NCBI RefSeq assembly: GCF_022376445.1
Contig: NW_025955421.1
Span: 1-28,846 of the forward strand
Direction: 5' to 3'
Origin: Fomitopsis serialis
Taxonomy: Eukaryota > Basidiomycota > Agaricomycetes > Polyporales > Fomitopsidaceae
Length of the DNA stretch: 28,846 nt
Positions within the stretch are counted from its first letter, which is position 1. Every line of letters begins with the position of its first letter. A program made the position numbers and the translations under genes. Below are positions 1 to 9,184 of the stretch, in pieces. Under the pieces are notes generated by a model, which was not told the DNA's origin, did not search any database, and saw only the letters and a program-made list of their open reading frames with translations.

Positions 1-389
1 AGTCCTCAGGTGAGGTATACGAGGCCGTCGACATCATTGAGATGGTCGATGTAGCGATTAAACTCGAGCGCGTCGATCGTACACGATCAAGCCTGGAGCA
101 CGAGGTTACCGTCTACAAAAACCTAGGAAGGATGGTCGGTATCCCTCGTGCTCGTTGGTTTGGGGCCGAGGACGGATACGACGTCCTCGTCTTGGATCTT
201 CTAGGACCATCACTTGCCTCATCGCCTCCAGGCGGTGAGCCTGTGTTCGGCCTTCAAGCTGCTTTGGTGTTTGGCAATCAAATGGTGCGTAGTCTCTTCT
301 GCGACGTTGGCATAAACTCACATAGGATGTTTCAGCTCGCAATCCTAGAACGACTGCACGCCCGTGACTACATCCACAGAGACATCAAG
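1..389 (+). pseudogene. CK1-like protein kinase, N-lobe fragment
   Basis: N-terminal part of a casein-kinase-1-like Ser/Thr kinase. The frame is open from base 3, so the true start lies upstream of the window. Visible motifs are the end of the glycine loop (SSGEVYEA), the VAIK lysine of subdomain II, the CK1 hallmark LDLLGPSL, and HRDIK at the very end. Bases 285-335 look like a 51-nt phase-0 intron (GTGCGT...TTCAG, branch CTCAC at 316-320); removing it joins NQM to LAILERLHARDY, as in other CK1 proteins. Coding stops at base 389 because an LTR retrotransposon is inserted after the catalytic-loop Lys codon. The remainder resumes at 7952 in the same frame. The kinase is therefore disrupted on this haplotype. 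Confidence 0.9.
385..389 (+). repeat. Target-site duplication, left copy (TCAAG)
   Basis: The five bases TCAAG immediately precede the LTR and recur at 7947-7951 immediately after it. A 5-bp duplication is typical of Ty3/Gypsy integrases. Removing the element plus one copy rejoins the kinase frame exactly. Confidence 0.95.
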
Positions 390-1004
390 TGTCACGTTCC
401 GTGCCACCAAGACCACCTCCGAACTCCAGTTCCGTTTTCTCCGTCTCTGTTTCTCCGAACTCCGGTCTAATTGTATTCGCTTAGCCTATCTTCTCCCGCA
501 TTACAATTAGCGTACCGCATGGTCTCTATCTTGCACGGACAATTAGTTTATTGTATTCACTCCGGTTACTAACATCTCCGGTCTTCCGTTATTGTTTTCC
601 GTATCCCTTCCTCCGACTTATTGTCTTCCGTTCACAATTAGGACTCTTAGTATAAAAGACCGAACTGTAGCACTGTTGTACTCCAGTTCGAATATCTGTT
701 TATCCTCGTCTAACCAATCCGATTTCCTTTCCTCCGAACTCCTGTCTGAACTCCGGACTTCCGTCCGACCTCTGTCTAGCTTCTCTCTTCTCTCTCTCGC
801 TCTCGTCTTCTCCTCCTCCTTCCTCCGACTCTATCTCCGGACTCCGTCATAGTCCACCTCCGTCCAAGTCCAAATAGAGGACCTCGTCGAGTTCTCCCAG
901 GGGCGTTGTTAATAGCTTCGCCAAGTCCTCATTCCACTGCGCTCCGAAACTCCGGACTTCGTAACTCCGACCTCGGACTTCGTCTCGAGCGCACGATCCT
1001 AACA
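390..1004 (+). repeat. 5' LTR (615 bp)
   Basis: Begins TGTCAC and ends CTAACA. Compared with the 3' LTR it has one substitution (T at 448 versus C at 7389) and lacks one base (C at 7639 in the 3' copy, about base 697 here). U3 is roughly 390-683, R begins near 684, and U5 ends at 1004. The R/U5 region is pyrimidine-rich, with many CTCCGAACTCC-like near-repeats. Confidence 0.97.
651..695 (+). promoter_or_regulatory. LTR promoter: TATA box and probable transcript start
   Basis: TATAAAAG lies at 651-658. About 33 bases downstream of its first base, at 684-695, is CAGTTCGAATAT, the exact reverse complement of 1007-1018 just after the LTR. TATA-to-start spacing predicts that transcription begins close to 684. 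That would put this 12-mer at the 5' end of the mRNA, as self-priming requires. The 3' LTR carries the same pair at 7592 and 7625-7636. Confidence 0.75.
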
Positions 1005-1006
1005 GT

Positions 1007-1018
1007 ATATTCGAACTG
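1007..1018 (+). other. Self-priming primer-binding site
   Basis: ATATTCGAACTG starts two bases after the 5' LTR. It is perfectly complementary over 12 nt to the presumed first 12 nt of the element's own transcript (684-695). In the Tf1/sushi group of chromovirus-related elements, the RNA 5' end folds back on such a site, is cleaved, and primes minus-strand cDNA in place of a tRNA. No convincing tRNA-type site beginning TGG lies directly at the LTR edge. Confidence 0.8.
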
Positions 1019-1035
1019 ACTCTTGGGATCTCGAC

Positions 1036-2413
1036 ATGACCGACGATTTCCGCGGGTTCTCCGCCGACGTTATAATGTTCCGTTGGTCAACAATCCGACT
1101 CCGGTTACGCCCACTCGAGCTGCACCCGTTACGCCCACAGTTAGGGGTACCGCTGTAATACTCCCACCGGACACCGTTTCACGTTCTCCGGTTCCTTCTT
1201 CCCGTCGCACCAGCCACAATCCGTTTGAGGATCCTGCCTTCCGTGAAGGAGGAGCAAACCCGGTCTATAGTCCAGGCGGGCCAATCAACTGGCCTCCACA
1301 ACCGATTCCAGATCGTTCTCCAATTCTTCGGAGTTGGTTCCGCTACCTCCTTCCATCCGTTCGTCACCTCGTCGTGACCCGCCTCCAACGGGTCAGGATG
1401 TCAACCACGAGCTCGCCGGAGCTATTTCGCTCCTGGCTACCACCCTCCAGCGACAGTCTGCCGCTCCGACGCAACCCTCTTCGCGCGAGCGGAACAACGT
1501 CCGGGAGCCGGACCAGTTCGACGGTTCGGACTCGACCAAACTCCAGTCGTTCTTCACCCAGCTGGAGCTCGTTTTCAAAGCTCGCCCCCAGACATTCGAC
1601 TCCGACGAGAAGAAGGTCACGTACGCCGTCTCCTATCTCAAGGGTACTGCTCTGCAATGGTTCGAGCCGTACCTATTGGAGCAAGTGTCGTCTACCCCTC
1701 CCTTGTTCCTGACGGACTATGAGGAGTTCCAGCAGGAACTCCGAATCAACTTCGGTCCGTACGACGCCACCGGACAAGCGGAGCACGATCTCGTAAACCT
1801 GTCCATGTCCGAGAATCAACGGATTGCGAAGTACATCACCAACTTCAGCCGTCTCGCGACACAGGTTCGTTGGGGCACTTCCGCCCTCCGCTACCAGTTC
1901 TACAAAGGTCTTCCGGCGCGTCTGAAGGACCGCATCTCCGAAGTCGGGAAGCCCTCCACTCTGGAGGAGCTCCGAAACCTGGCCCAAGCGCTCGACCATC
2001 GTTACTGGGAGCGCAAGGCTGAGCAGTCTAGGGAATCCCCCAGCTCGCACAAGTCCGGCCAGAAGTCAGCCGACTCCAAGTCCGACTCCAAAACGTCGCA
2101 GCCTGCGAAGTCCGGTTCCTCCGGCTCGCAGAACACGTCCTCCTCTACTCCGTCCAAGTCGTCGACTTCGTCTACTCCGAAGGCGCAGTCCAAAGCCCCC
2201 GCTAAGCCGTACTCCGACAAGCTGGGCAAGGACGGCAAGTTGACGCAGGAGGAGCGTCAGCGACGTTTCAACAACAACCTCTGCCTCTTCTGCGGCGGTG
2301 CCGGACATACTGCCAATGCCTGCCCGAAGAAGACGTCGTCTGCTGCCAAAGGCCGCGCTGCCGAAGCAACTCCGGCGACGACTCCAGAGGCTCCGAAGGA
2401 GTCAAAAAACTAG
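1036..2413 (+). CDS. gag: Gag (capsid-nucleocapsid) of the chromovirus, two frame breaks
   Basis: Structural polyprotein of the retrotransposon, about 459 residues if both breaks are discounted. The start chosen is the first ATG after the primer site (1036, MTDDFRGF). The frame moves back one base near 1070 (in GTT) and again near 1322 (in CCAAT); both fit a lost base in a short homopolymer. From 1334 to the TAG at 2411-2413 it is open. Visible parts are a Pro-rich N-terminus, the capsid-type core with the LQWFEPYL motif, a Ser/Lys-rich linker from about 2000, and one CX2CX4HX4C zinc knuckle at 2282-2323 for RNA binding. The last codons form a slippery site feeding Pol. The 5' leader 1005-1035 is short. 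Confidence 0.88.
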
Positions 2414-2452
2414 TCTGCAGTCCTCCGACCTCCGCGCGCGGTGGGGACTGCG
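2404..2452 (+). promoter_or_regulatory. -1 ribosomal frameshift signal joining gag to pol
   Basis: A AAA AAC at 2404-2410, read in the Gag frame as TCA AAA AAC followed by TAG, is a canonical XXXYYYZ slippery heptamer. A six-base spacer is followed by a stem: GCAGTCC (2417-2423) pairs perfectly with GGACTGC (2445-2451). Wobble and C-G pairs extend it on both sides (2416-2452, 2424-2444, 2425-2443). The loop contains a CG-rich run (2432-2441) that could pair with 2463-2470 to form a pseudoknot. The -1 frame reached is exactly the Pol frame, open from 2410. Confidence 0.87.
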
Positions 2453-5400
2453 TTGACGATGCCCGCGCGGAACAGGTTCTCCGACTCAACGCGTCCGCTC
2501 TTTCCGACCCTTCGTCCCTCACGATTGAACTATTTTCCGACTCTGTACCATCACCCTTTCGCGCTCTTGTCGATTCCGGATCTTCGCACTGTTTTGTAGA
2601 TTCGGACTTCGCGGAGAAATACCATCTTGTTACCTCGCCTGTTACTCCGCTCCGACTGCAGCTTTTCGACGGCACGTCTAACGAGACCATCACTCGGACC
2701 GCCTCGATTCCGCTCCACTTTCCCTCAGGGGAAGTTCTCTCCGTCGACTTCTACGTCACTCCGCTCGATAAGTCGGTCTCCGCCGTCCTGGGATACAGCT
2801 GGCTCTCCGCCTACAATCCGTTGATTGATTGGAAGAAGCGCAGCATCCAATTCCGAACCGCACCTCCGACTCGTCCCGTATCTGACTCGGTACCACCTCC
2901 GACCCCTCCGGATCCTTTACCGGATCCTCCGTCTGCTCCGCGTACTGCTCTGCAGGTATCTCTTGTGAACGCTGTGGCGTTCTCTAGGGCCTGCAAGCTT
3001 GCCGGATCCACGAGCTATTCGCTCAATCTGGCCGTCGATTCAACCTCTGCTCGCAGCTCATCCGTCTCTGACTCGCCTCCGGACCTCACCGGAATACCGG
3101 AGGAGTACCACGAGTTTGCGGATGTCTTCAGCAAGACCAAGGCGTATATCTTGCCGGAACACCGTCCGTACGACCTCAAAATCACCGTTGAGGACGGCGC
3201 TGTTCCACCCCTTGGACCTATCTATTCCTTGTCCAAGCTAGAGCTCGACACTCTCCGAGAGTACATTGACGAGAACCTCCGCTCTGGTTTCATCCGCCCT
3301 TCCAATTCTCCGTGCGGAGCTCCGGTCCTCTTCGTCAAGAAGAAAGACGGGTCGCTTCGTCTCTGTGTCGACTACCGGGGTTTGAATAAAATCACCCGGA
3401 AGGACCGCTATCCTCTTCCCCTCATCTCCGATCTCCTGGACAGTCCTCGGAAGGCCAGAATCTATACCAAGATTGACCTCCGGCACGCCTACAACCTTGT
3501 CCGGATTGCTCCAGGAGACGAGTGGAAGACCGCGTTCCGAACTCGATACGGATCCTTTGAATGGCAAGTCATGCCCTTCGGACTTTCCAACGCCCCGGCG
3601 GCGTTTCAGCGTTTTGTCAACGAGATGTTTTCCGACCTACTCGACGTTCACGTTGTGGTTTATCTCGACGACATTCTCATCTATTCCGATAACCCCGAGG
3701 ACCACCGGAAACACGTCAAGGAAGTACTCTGGCGGCTCCGAAAGCATCACCTCTACGCTCGTGCGGACAAGTGCGAATTTCACGCCAACTCCGTCGAGTA
3801 CCTCGGGTACATCCTCTCCGCTGACGGTCTAACCATGGCTGAGTCTAAGGTCAAGGCGATTCTGGACTGGCCGGAACCCCGCAAAGTCCGAGACGTTCAA
3901 TCGTTTCTCGGCTTCGCCAATTTCTACCGCCGGTTCATTCACAATTACTCCGAAATCGTCCTACCGCTCACCCGACTCACCCGGAAATCCGTTGCCTGGA
4001 ATTTCTCCGAGGACTGCCGTAAGGCGTTCAACGAGCTAAAGCAGGCTTTCACCACCGCTCCGATCCTGCACCACTGGATCCCCGACAAGCAGATCACCGT
4101 CGAGACCGATGCGTCGGACTACGCAATCGCCGGAATATTGTCCATTACCGCGGACTCCGGGGAAATCCACCCGATCGCTTTTCACTCTTGGACCTTGACT
4201 GGTGCGGAACTGAACTACGACACTCACGATAAGGAACTCTTGGCTATTTTTGAAGCCTTCAAGACGTGGCGGCATTATCTCGAAGGCTCCGAATCTCCGG
4301 TCGACGTTGTCACGGACCACAAGAACCTCGAATACTTCGCTACCACAAAACTCCTGACGCGACGTCAAGCGCGTTGGTCGGAGTTCCTCTCGCAGTTCAA
4401 TATGATCATCCGATTCCGCCCCGGAAAACTCGGAAGCAAACCCGACGCACTCACGCGCCGTTGGGATGTCTACCCAAAAGAGGGGGATAGTGACTACTCC
4501 GTCATCAACCCACACAACTTCCGACCTGTTTTCACGCAGGAACAGCTCGCTTCCTCTCTCCGGGCAACCATTCTCCGAGAACCAGTCCTCCGCGCATCCC
4601 TCATCCACGACGAACATCTACTCCGTTCCGACATCCGGACTGCTCAGTCCGCCTCCTTCCCTGACTCTGAGCTCGCTGCCGGACTCGCTCTGGCCTCTCA
4701 GGGCGACAACGCACGCTGGTCCATCGACGAAGAAGGCTTCCTGCGTCTTAGTGGTCACATCTACGTACCGGACGTGGACGATCTCCGTCTCCGGGTACTC
4801 CGATCCCGTCACGACCATCCGACCGCTGGACACTACGGTCAGAACAAGACGCAAGCCCTCATACTCCGGGACTATTCCTGGCCCGGACTCCGTCTTTCGT
4901 CCGAGACTACTGCAAGTCCTGTACCGTCTGTGCACGAGCCAAAGTCCCCCGTCATCTTCCTTATGGCACGCTCAAACAACTCCCAATCCCCGAGCGACCC
5001 TGGAACTCCATCTCCATGGATCTCATCGAGCAGCTTCCGGACTCCGATGGTTTCACCGCCATCCTCGTCGTAGTCGACCGCCTCACCAAGCAGTCCATTT
5101 TCATACCTACGCACGACACCCTTACCGCTCCGGAACTCGCGGACCTCTTCGTCCTCCATGTATTCTCCAAGCACGGAGTTCCCTCGCACGTTACCTCCGA
5201 TCGGGGCTCGGAGTTCGTGTCCCATTTCTTCCGCTCACTCGGTAAAGCCCTCGACATGCGCCTTCACTTCACCTCCGGTTATCATCCGGAAGGCGATGGC
5301 CAAACCGAACGAGTCAACCAGACCCTGGAACAGTACATCCGGGTCTACTGCAACTACCAGCAGGACAACTGGTCGCGTCTCCTGCCCCTTGCGGAGTTTG

Positions 5401-6099
5401 CTTACAACAATGCTCCGAATGCGACCACCGGAATTTCGCCCTTCTTCGCCAACAAGGGTTACAATCCGGCCCTCGCTGTTCATCCCGAACACGATCTCAC
5501 TTCCGCGCGCGCACGCGAGTTTGTCATCGACTTAGACGAACTCCATACCTTGCTCCGGACGAATATCGTTCAGGCCCAAGCCCGGTACCAGGTCCAAGCA
5601 GACAAACACCGGCTTCCGGCTCCGGACTTTAAGGTCGGAGATACGTCTTCGTCAAAGCCGAACATTTCCGCTCCACACGTCCCGCAAAGAAGTTCTCCGA
5701 AAAGAACCTAGGACCTTATACCATTATCGCCCAAGCCGGTTCACATTCCTTCACTCTTCGACTTCCAGACACTATGCGTGCTGTTCACCCAGTCTTCCAC
5801 GTCTCACAGCTCGAGCCCGCAACTCCGAACACCATACCAGGACGGGTTCAGTCTCCACCTCCGCCAGTCCTTATCGACGGAGAACGGAGTTCGAGATCTC
5901 CGAAATCCTGGACTCCAAGATTGACCGTCGACGTCGTGCCTGCCAGTTATTATACTATGTACGCTGGGCTGGTTACGAAGGAACTGACGAGGAAACCTCC
6001 TGGATTCTCGCCACGGAACTCGAAAACGCTGCGGAGCTCGTCTCAGACTTTCACGCCGCATATCCGACGAAACCCGGACCTTTAACCTCACTTCCGTAG
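2410..6099 (+). CDS. pol: Pol: protease, RT, RNase H, integrase, chromodomain (three frame breaks)
   Basis: Replication and integration polyprotein, about 1,230 residues, entered by -1 frameshifting. There is no ATG before 2821, although the protease lies upstream of it. Protease: VDSGSSHCF, with DSG at 2572-2580. RT: about 3100-3900, with YLDD at 3661-3672. RNase H: ETDAS near 4102 and TDHKNLEYF. Integrase: zinc-binding His pair near 4810-4833 and Cys at 4911-4931; catalytic Asp 5019, Asp 5199 and Glu 5307, a DX35E spacing. The chromodomain (about 5884-6080, YYVRWAGYEG...TSW) probably steers integration by binding modified histone tails. The frame steps back one base near 4896, 5645 and 5884, each explainable by loss from a homopolymer. 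The stop is TAG at 6097-6099. Confidence 0.93.
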
Positions 6100-6150
6100 T
6101 CTCCGACTCCGTTGCAATTCTTACGGGCAGGACCACACCGGAGTTACATT

Positions 6151-6166
6151 GGAGGAAAAAGAAAAA
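6151..6166 (+). other. Internal purine tract, possible polypurine primer
   Basis: Sixteen consecutive purines (GGAGGAAAAAGAAAAA) sit 51 bases after the Pol stop, about 1.16 kb before the 3' LTR. The stretch directly abutting the 3' LTR (7320-7330) is only weakly purine-rich. This run could be an internal or ancestral polypurine tract, or simply the pyrimidine-rich 3' region of the antisense transcript. Confidence 0.3.
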
Positions 6167-6190
6167 CAATTTTGGGGCTGTGCCCGTATT

Positions 6191-7162
6191 CTACTCGTCA
6201 TCACTACCCGACCTCTCCTCGTTCTCCGGGTCGTACTCACTGTCGGAGTCCGACGACTCCGCTTCCTCCTCCTCCATCTCCTGGAGCTTCTCCAGCTTCT
6301 CCACCATTCCCGCAAAGTGGTGGGCGACCACCCTCTCCCTTCGGTACGACTCCTTCTTCCACTCCGTCCGCGCCTCCCGGACTTCGCGACGGAGTCCCTG
6401 GACCTCCACCAGGAGGGCCTCGAGCAACTCCGCGCTCGTCATCCCGGAGCTCGAGTCCCGCTGCCAGATCCGACGACCATCGCTCAGGAGCATCTCATAC
6501 TCCTGAGCCACGGCCATCTTCTTGGAGGATCCGGCCTCCGGCTCCGGCATCATCTCCACGTCGGAGTCCGCGACCACGGACTTCGACTTCTTCGCCGACC
6601 TCTTCTTCGGCTCCGACTCTTCGGCCTTCTTCGTCCTCTTCCGGGTCGTCTCCGGCTTCTCCGTCGAACCCTTGCATGCCGCCTTGTCGCGCTGGCATGC
6701 GACGCAGGACTTCTTGCGTCCCACGTTCTCGAAGACGCACTCCAGGCCCTTGACCCGGCACCGGTCGCACTCCGTGCTGTTTTCCCTTAGCCCCGAGTCC
6801 CGGACCATGGCATTGGGTACTCACTGGATCACTCCGGACGACTCCGGCTCCTCCGTCGCCTTCCGCTTCTCCGCCCGTGCCTTCTTCAACTCCTCCGCCC
6901 TCTTTTCCTCCACGGCCTTCTCCTCCGCCGCTGCACTCGCCCTCTGCTCTGCCTCGATGCGCTTAGCGTGCTCCTCCGCCTCCTTCCGCTCCCGCTCCTC
7001 CGCTTCCGCACGCGCCTTTGCCTCGGCCTCCGCCTTCTCCTTCGCCTCGGCCTCCGCGCGACGTCGCGCCTCCTTTGCGGCCTTCGCTGCGTTGAGCCTC
7101 TTCTCCAGCTCCTCGATGTCGTCGGCGGCGGGGTCGGGGTTGTGGGTGACAGTGTCGGACAT
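6191..7162 (-). CDS. Antisense accessory protein with GAL4-type Zn2Cys6 pattern
   Basis: A minus-strand gene between pol and the 3' LTR. From ATG at 7162, exon 1 encodes a 113-residue Lys/Glu/Ala-rich coiled coil. A TGA at 6823-6821 then interrupts the same frame. That stop lies in a plausible 48-nt intron (6824-6777, GTGAGT...ACAG) whose removal keeps frame, giving about 307 residues. Exon 2 holds six cysteines spaced CX2CX6CX10CX2CX6C (6769-6674), matching fungal Zn2Cys6 DNA-binding clusters. A Lys/Arg-rich NLS-like segment, a second coiled-coil segment and an acidic Ser/Asp/Glu tail follow. The architecture suggests a nuclear DNA- or chromatin-binding protein; function is inferred only. 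Unspliced, the downstream part could start at ATG 6808 (205 residues). No frameshift is present, unlike gag and pol. Confidence 0.65.
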
Positions 7163-7250
7163 GGTGGGGGCAACGGAGTACGGAAGTGGCGAGGGGATGG
7201 TAGTGAAAGGAGGTCAAGATGGGAAGATGCGGACTCCGAAAATTTTCAGC

Positions 7251-7259
7251 CTTATATCC
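7251..7259 (-). promoter_or_regulatory. Candidate TATA box for the antisense gene
   Basis: On the minus strand this reads GGATATAAG, about 90 bases upstream of the ATG at 7162. Spacing suits a short 5' UTR. It suggests the antisense gene has its own promoter inside the element rather than using the LTR. Confidence 0.4.
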
Positions 7260-7330
7260 GGTCAGATCTCAGATCTCGGCCACTTGCCATCACCTATGGA
7301 TCTCAGGGGTTCGATCCAGTTGGGAGGCAC

Positions 7331-7946
7331 TGTCACGTTCCGTGCCACCAAGACCACCTCCGAACTCCAGTTCCGTTTTCTCCGTCTCCGTTTCTCCGAA
7401 CTCCGGTCTAATTGTATTCGCTTAGCCTATCTTCTCCCGCATTACAATTAGCGTACCGCATGGTCTCTATCTTGCACGGACAATTAGTTTATTGTATTCA
7501 CTCCGGTTACTAACATCTCCGGTCTTCCGTTATTGTTTTCCGTATCCCTTCCTCCGACTTATTGTCTTCCGTTCACAATTAGGACTCTTAGTATAAAAGA
7601 CCGAACTGTAGCACTGTTGTACTCCAGTTCGAATATCTCGTTTATCCTCGTCTAACCAATCCGATTTCCTTTCCTCCGAACTCCTGTCTGAACTCCGGAC
7701 TTCCGTCCGACCTCTGTCTAGCTTCTCTCTTCTCTCTCTCGCTCTCGTCTTCTCCTCCTCCTTCCTCCGACTCTATCTCCGGACTCCGTCATAGTCCACC
7801 TCCGTCCAAGTCCAAATAGAGGACCTCGTCGAGTTCTCCCAGGGGCGTTGTTAATAGCTTCGCCAAGTCCTCATTCCACTGCGCTCCGAAACTCCGGACT
7901 TCGTAACTCCGACCTCGGACTTCGTCTCGAGCGCACGATCCTAACA
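7331..7946 (+). repeat. 3' LTR (616 bp)
   Basis: Same TG...CA boundaries and TATA box (7592) as the 5' LTR. It differs by C at 7389 and an extra C at 7639. It abuts the right target duplication, so its promoter points into the severed kinase C-lobe. Confidence 0.97.
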
Positions 7947-7951
7947 TCAAG
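7947..7951 (+). repeat. Target-site duplication, right copy (TCAAG)
   Basis: Matches 385-389 exactly and directly follows the terminal CA of the 3' LTR. Confidence 0.95.
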
Positions 7952-8552
7952 CCTTCGAACTTCCTCTTTGGCCCTGAACCGTTGTCACAGAAGGTCTTCC
8001 TCGTCGACTTCGGCCTCGCAAAGCAATATCGAGACCCCATCCAGCATTTACACATTCCTTACCGCGACGGCTTACAACTCACCGGAACTGCTCTCTGGGC
8101 GTCCGTCAACGTTCACGTTGGCATTGCACACTCGCGTCGTGATGATTTGGAGTCGCTCGCATATGTTATTATTTATCTTCTCCGCGGATACCTCCCTTGG
8201 CAAGACCTCGCGACTGACGACATCTTTCACCGAAAACAGTCGCTGTCTCCTGCAGCTCTTTGCCACGATCTTCCCCTCGAACTCACCACATTCGTCACAT
8301 ACATCCGTAGTCTCCCATTCACGGGAGACCCCGACTATCTTTATCTGCACCATCTTCTTCAAAGCGCTACCGAACGAGTCGGCTCTGAGCCGGCGTGCAT
8401 CGGCCGACCGTACAATGGCAAGGGGACTTGCAGGCCACTGCCTAGTGAAGGTGAGTATTAATCGAAGTTCGAAACAATGATTACTGATGTTCCATGTCTG
8501 TGTGATAGGTTCTGGCTATGGTTTTGGCAAGAAGCAGGCCGGCGTTGTGTAG
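7952..8552 (+). pseudogene. CK1-like protein kinase, C-lobe fragment
   Basis: Continuation of the kinase that starts at the window edge. After the retrotransposon the frame resumes with PSNFLFG, completing the HRDIKPSNFL signature. The DFG motif is present as VDFGLAKQYRDP. The CK1-specific activation segment (HIPYRDG, LTGTA, ASVN) and the HSRRDDLESLAY and YLLRGYLPWQ motifs follow. A 58-nt intron (8451-8508, GTGAGT...ATAG) leads to a short last exon ending at TAG 8550-8552, with the CK1-like tail GYGFGKKQAGVV. Apart from the insertion I see no damage, so the allele was probably functional until recently. This fragment lacks a start codon and the ATP-binding lobe. Confidence 0.9.
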
Positions 8553-8780
8553 GTTGATGTTTTGTGTACCTGTAGGCCGTACTTTATTGTTAGTATGCCA
8601 ATGTTGTATCATCACGCGCTATACCCTTCGCCGTCGTGTCTGTCCCCGTGTGTCAAGTACTTACTTACGGTAGCACTGCGCGATGCTTGCATCGTAACGC
8701 TCACGTTCTCGCCCGCTCCGAATGCATGTTGTAATTTCATTGCAGCGACGATGGTCGTTGCATTCATTCACGCATATCAT

Positions 8781-8850
8781 CGCTCACCCTCACGTCTTTT
8801 CACTCGCCCTCACGTCTTTTCGCTCGCCCTCGCGTCTTTTCACTCGCCCG
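8781..8850. repeat. 20-bp tandem repeat, about 3.5 copies
   Basis: Units start at 8781, 8801 and 8821, with a half unit at 8841. Each ends in CGTCTTTT and differs from its neighbour at a few positions (CACTCGCCCT versus CGCTCGCCCT). It lies in non-coding sequence. Confidence 0.85.
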
Positions 8851-9184
8851 TGCGTCGCCACCGTCTTGGTCAGGATTTCGGGACTGCTTCATTTGAGTCG
8901 CATTTTGATTTAATTTTAGATACACTGTTCTACGGTCGAAGAGCTCCTATTGTTCATTATAGCCTACTAGAATACATTGTAACGTCGTTCGCACAAAGAC
9001 TATGGCTACCGACAGAGTACACCCTCACGAACCGGCATCTATGGTGAGTACTCTACCCGGGTTCACCGCCAGTGTCGGTGGTGAACCATGGGTGACATAT
9101 GGGCTTGTCGCCGTGCACACACCCGCGCCCGCCGTCCGCTCCATGTGACCTCTGCAGTTCGCTCAGCCTCATGCCACTTGCCCA

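Larger units (their letters stand above)
390..7946 (+). mobile_element. Ty3/Gypsy chromovirus LTR retrotransposon, full length
   Basis: A complete LTR retrotransposon of about 7,557 bp in the same orientation as the kinase it interrupts. It has LTRs of 615 and 616 bp (TG...CA ends), a self-complementary primer-binding site, gag, a -1 frameshift signal, pol, an antisense gene in the 3' third, and TCAAG target duplications. Domain order PR-RT-RH-IN plus a C-terminal chromodomain places it in the chromovirus branch of Metaviridae; the RT and integrase resemble common basidiomycete elements. Gag carries two and Pol three net one-base frame losses, so as written it is not autonomous. Near-identical LTRs nevertheless point to recent insertion. 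Its DNA is unusually rich in TCCG-type words on the plus strand compared with flanking genes. Confidence 0.97.

Noticed and set aside
1024..1040. TGGGATCTCGAC as a conventional tRNA primer-binding site
   Set aside because: It starts 20 bases beyond the LTR and I cannot match it to a tRNA 3' end. The perfect self-complementary site at 1007-1018 fits better.
4036..4617. Long minus-strand open frames opposite pol (also 3238-3567, 4872-5225)
   Set aside because: They mirror the TCC/CCG-rich coding strand, have no domain, and lie opposite well-supported RT, RNase H and integrase.
6149..6790. Plus-strand open frame of about 213 codons after pol
   Set aside because: Low-complexity Leu/Arg composition; it is the complement of the Lys/Glu-rich antisense gene, which has the better features.
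7308..7317. GGTTCGATCC resembling a tRNA B box just before the 3' LTR
   Set aside because: No A box at the right distance and no cloverleaf can be drawn around it.
8781..8850. Short regularly spaced repeats as a CRISPR-like array
   Set aside because: The units are contiguous with no unique spacers, and the genome is eukaryotic.
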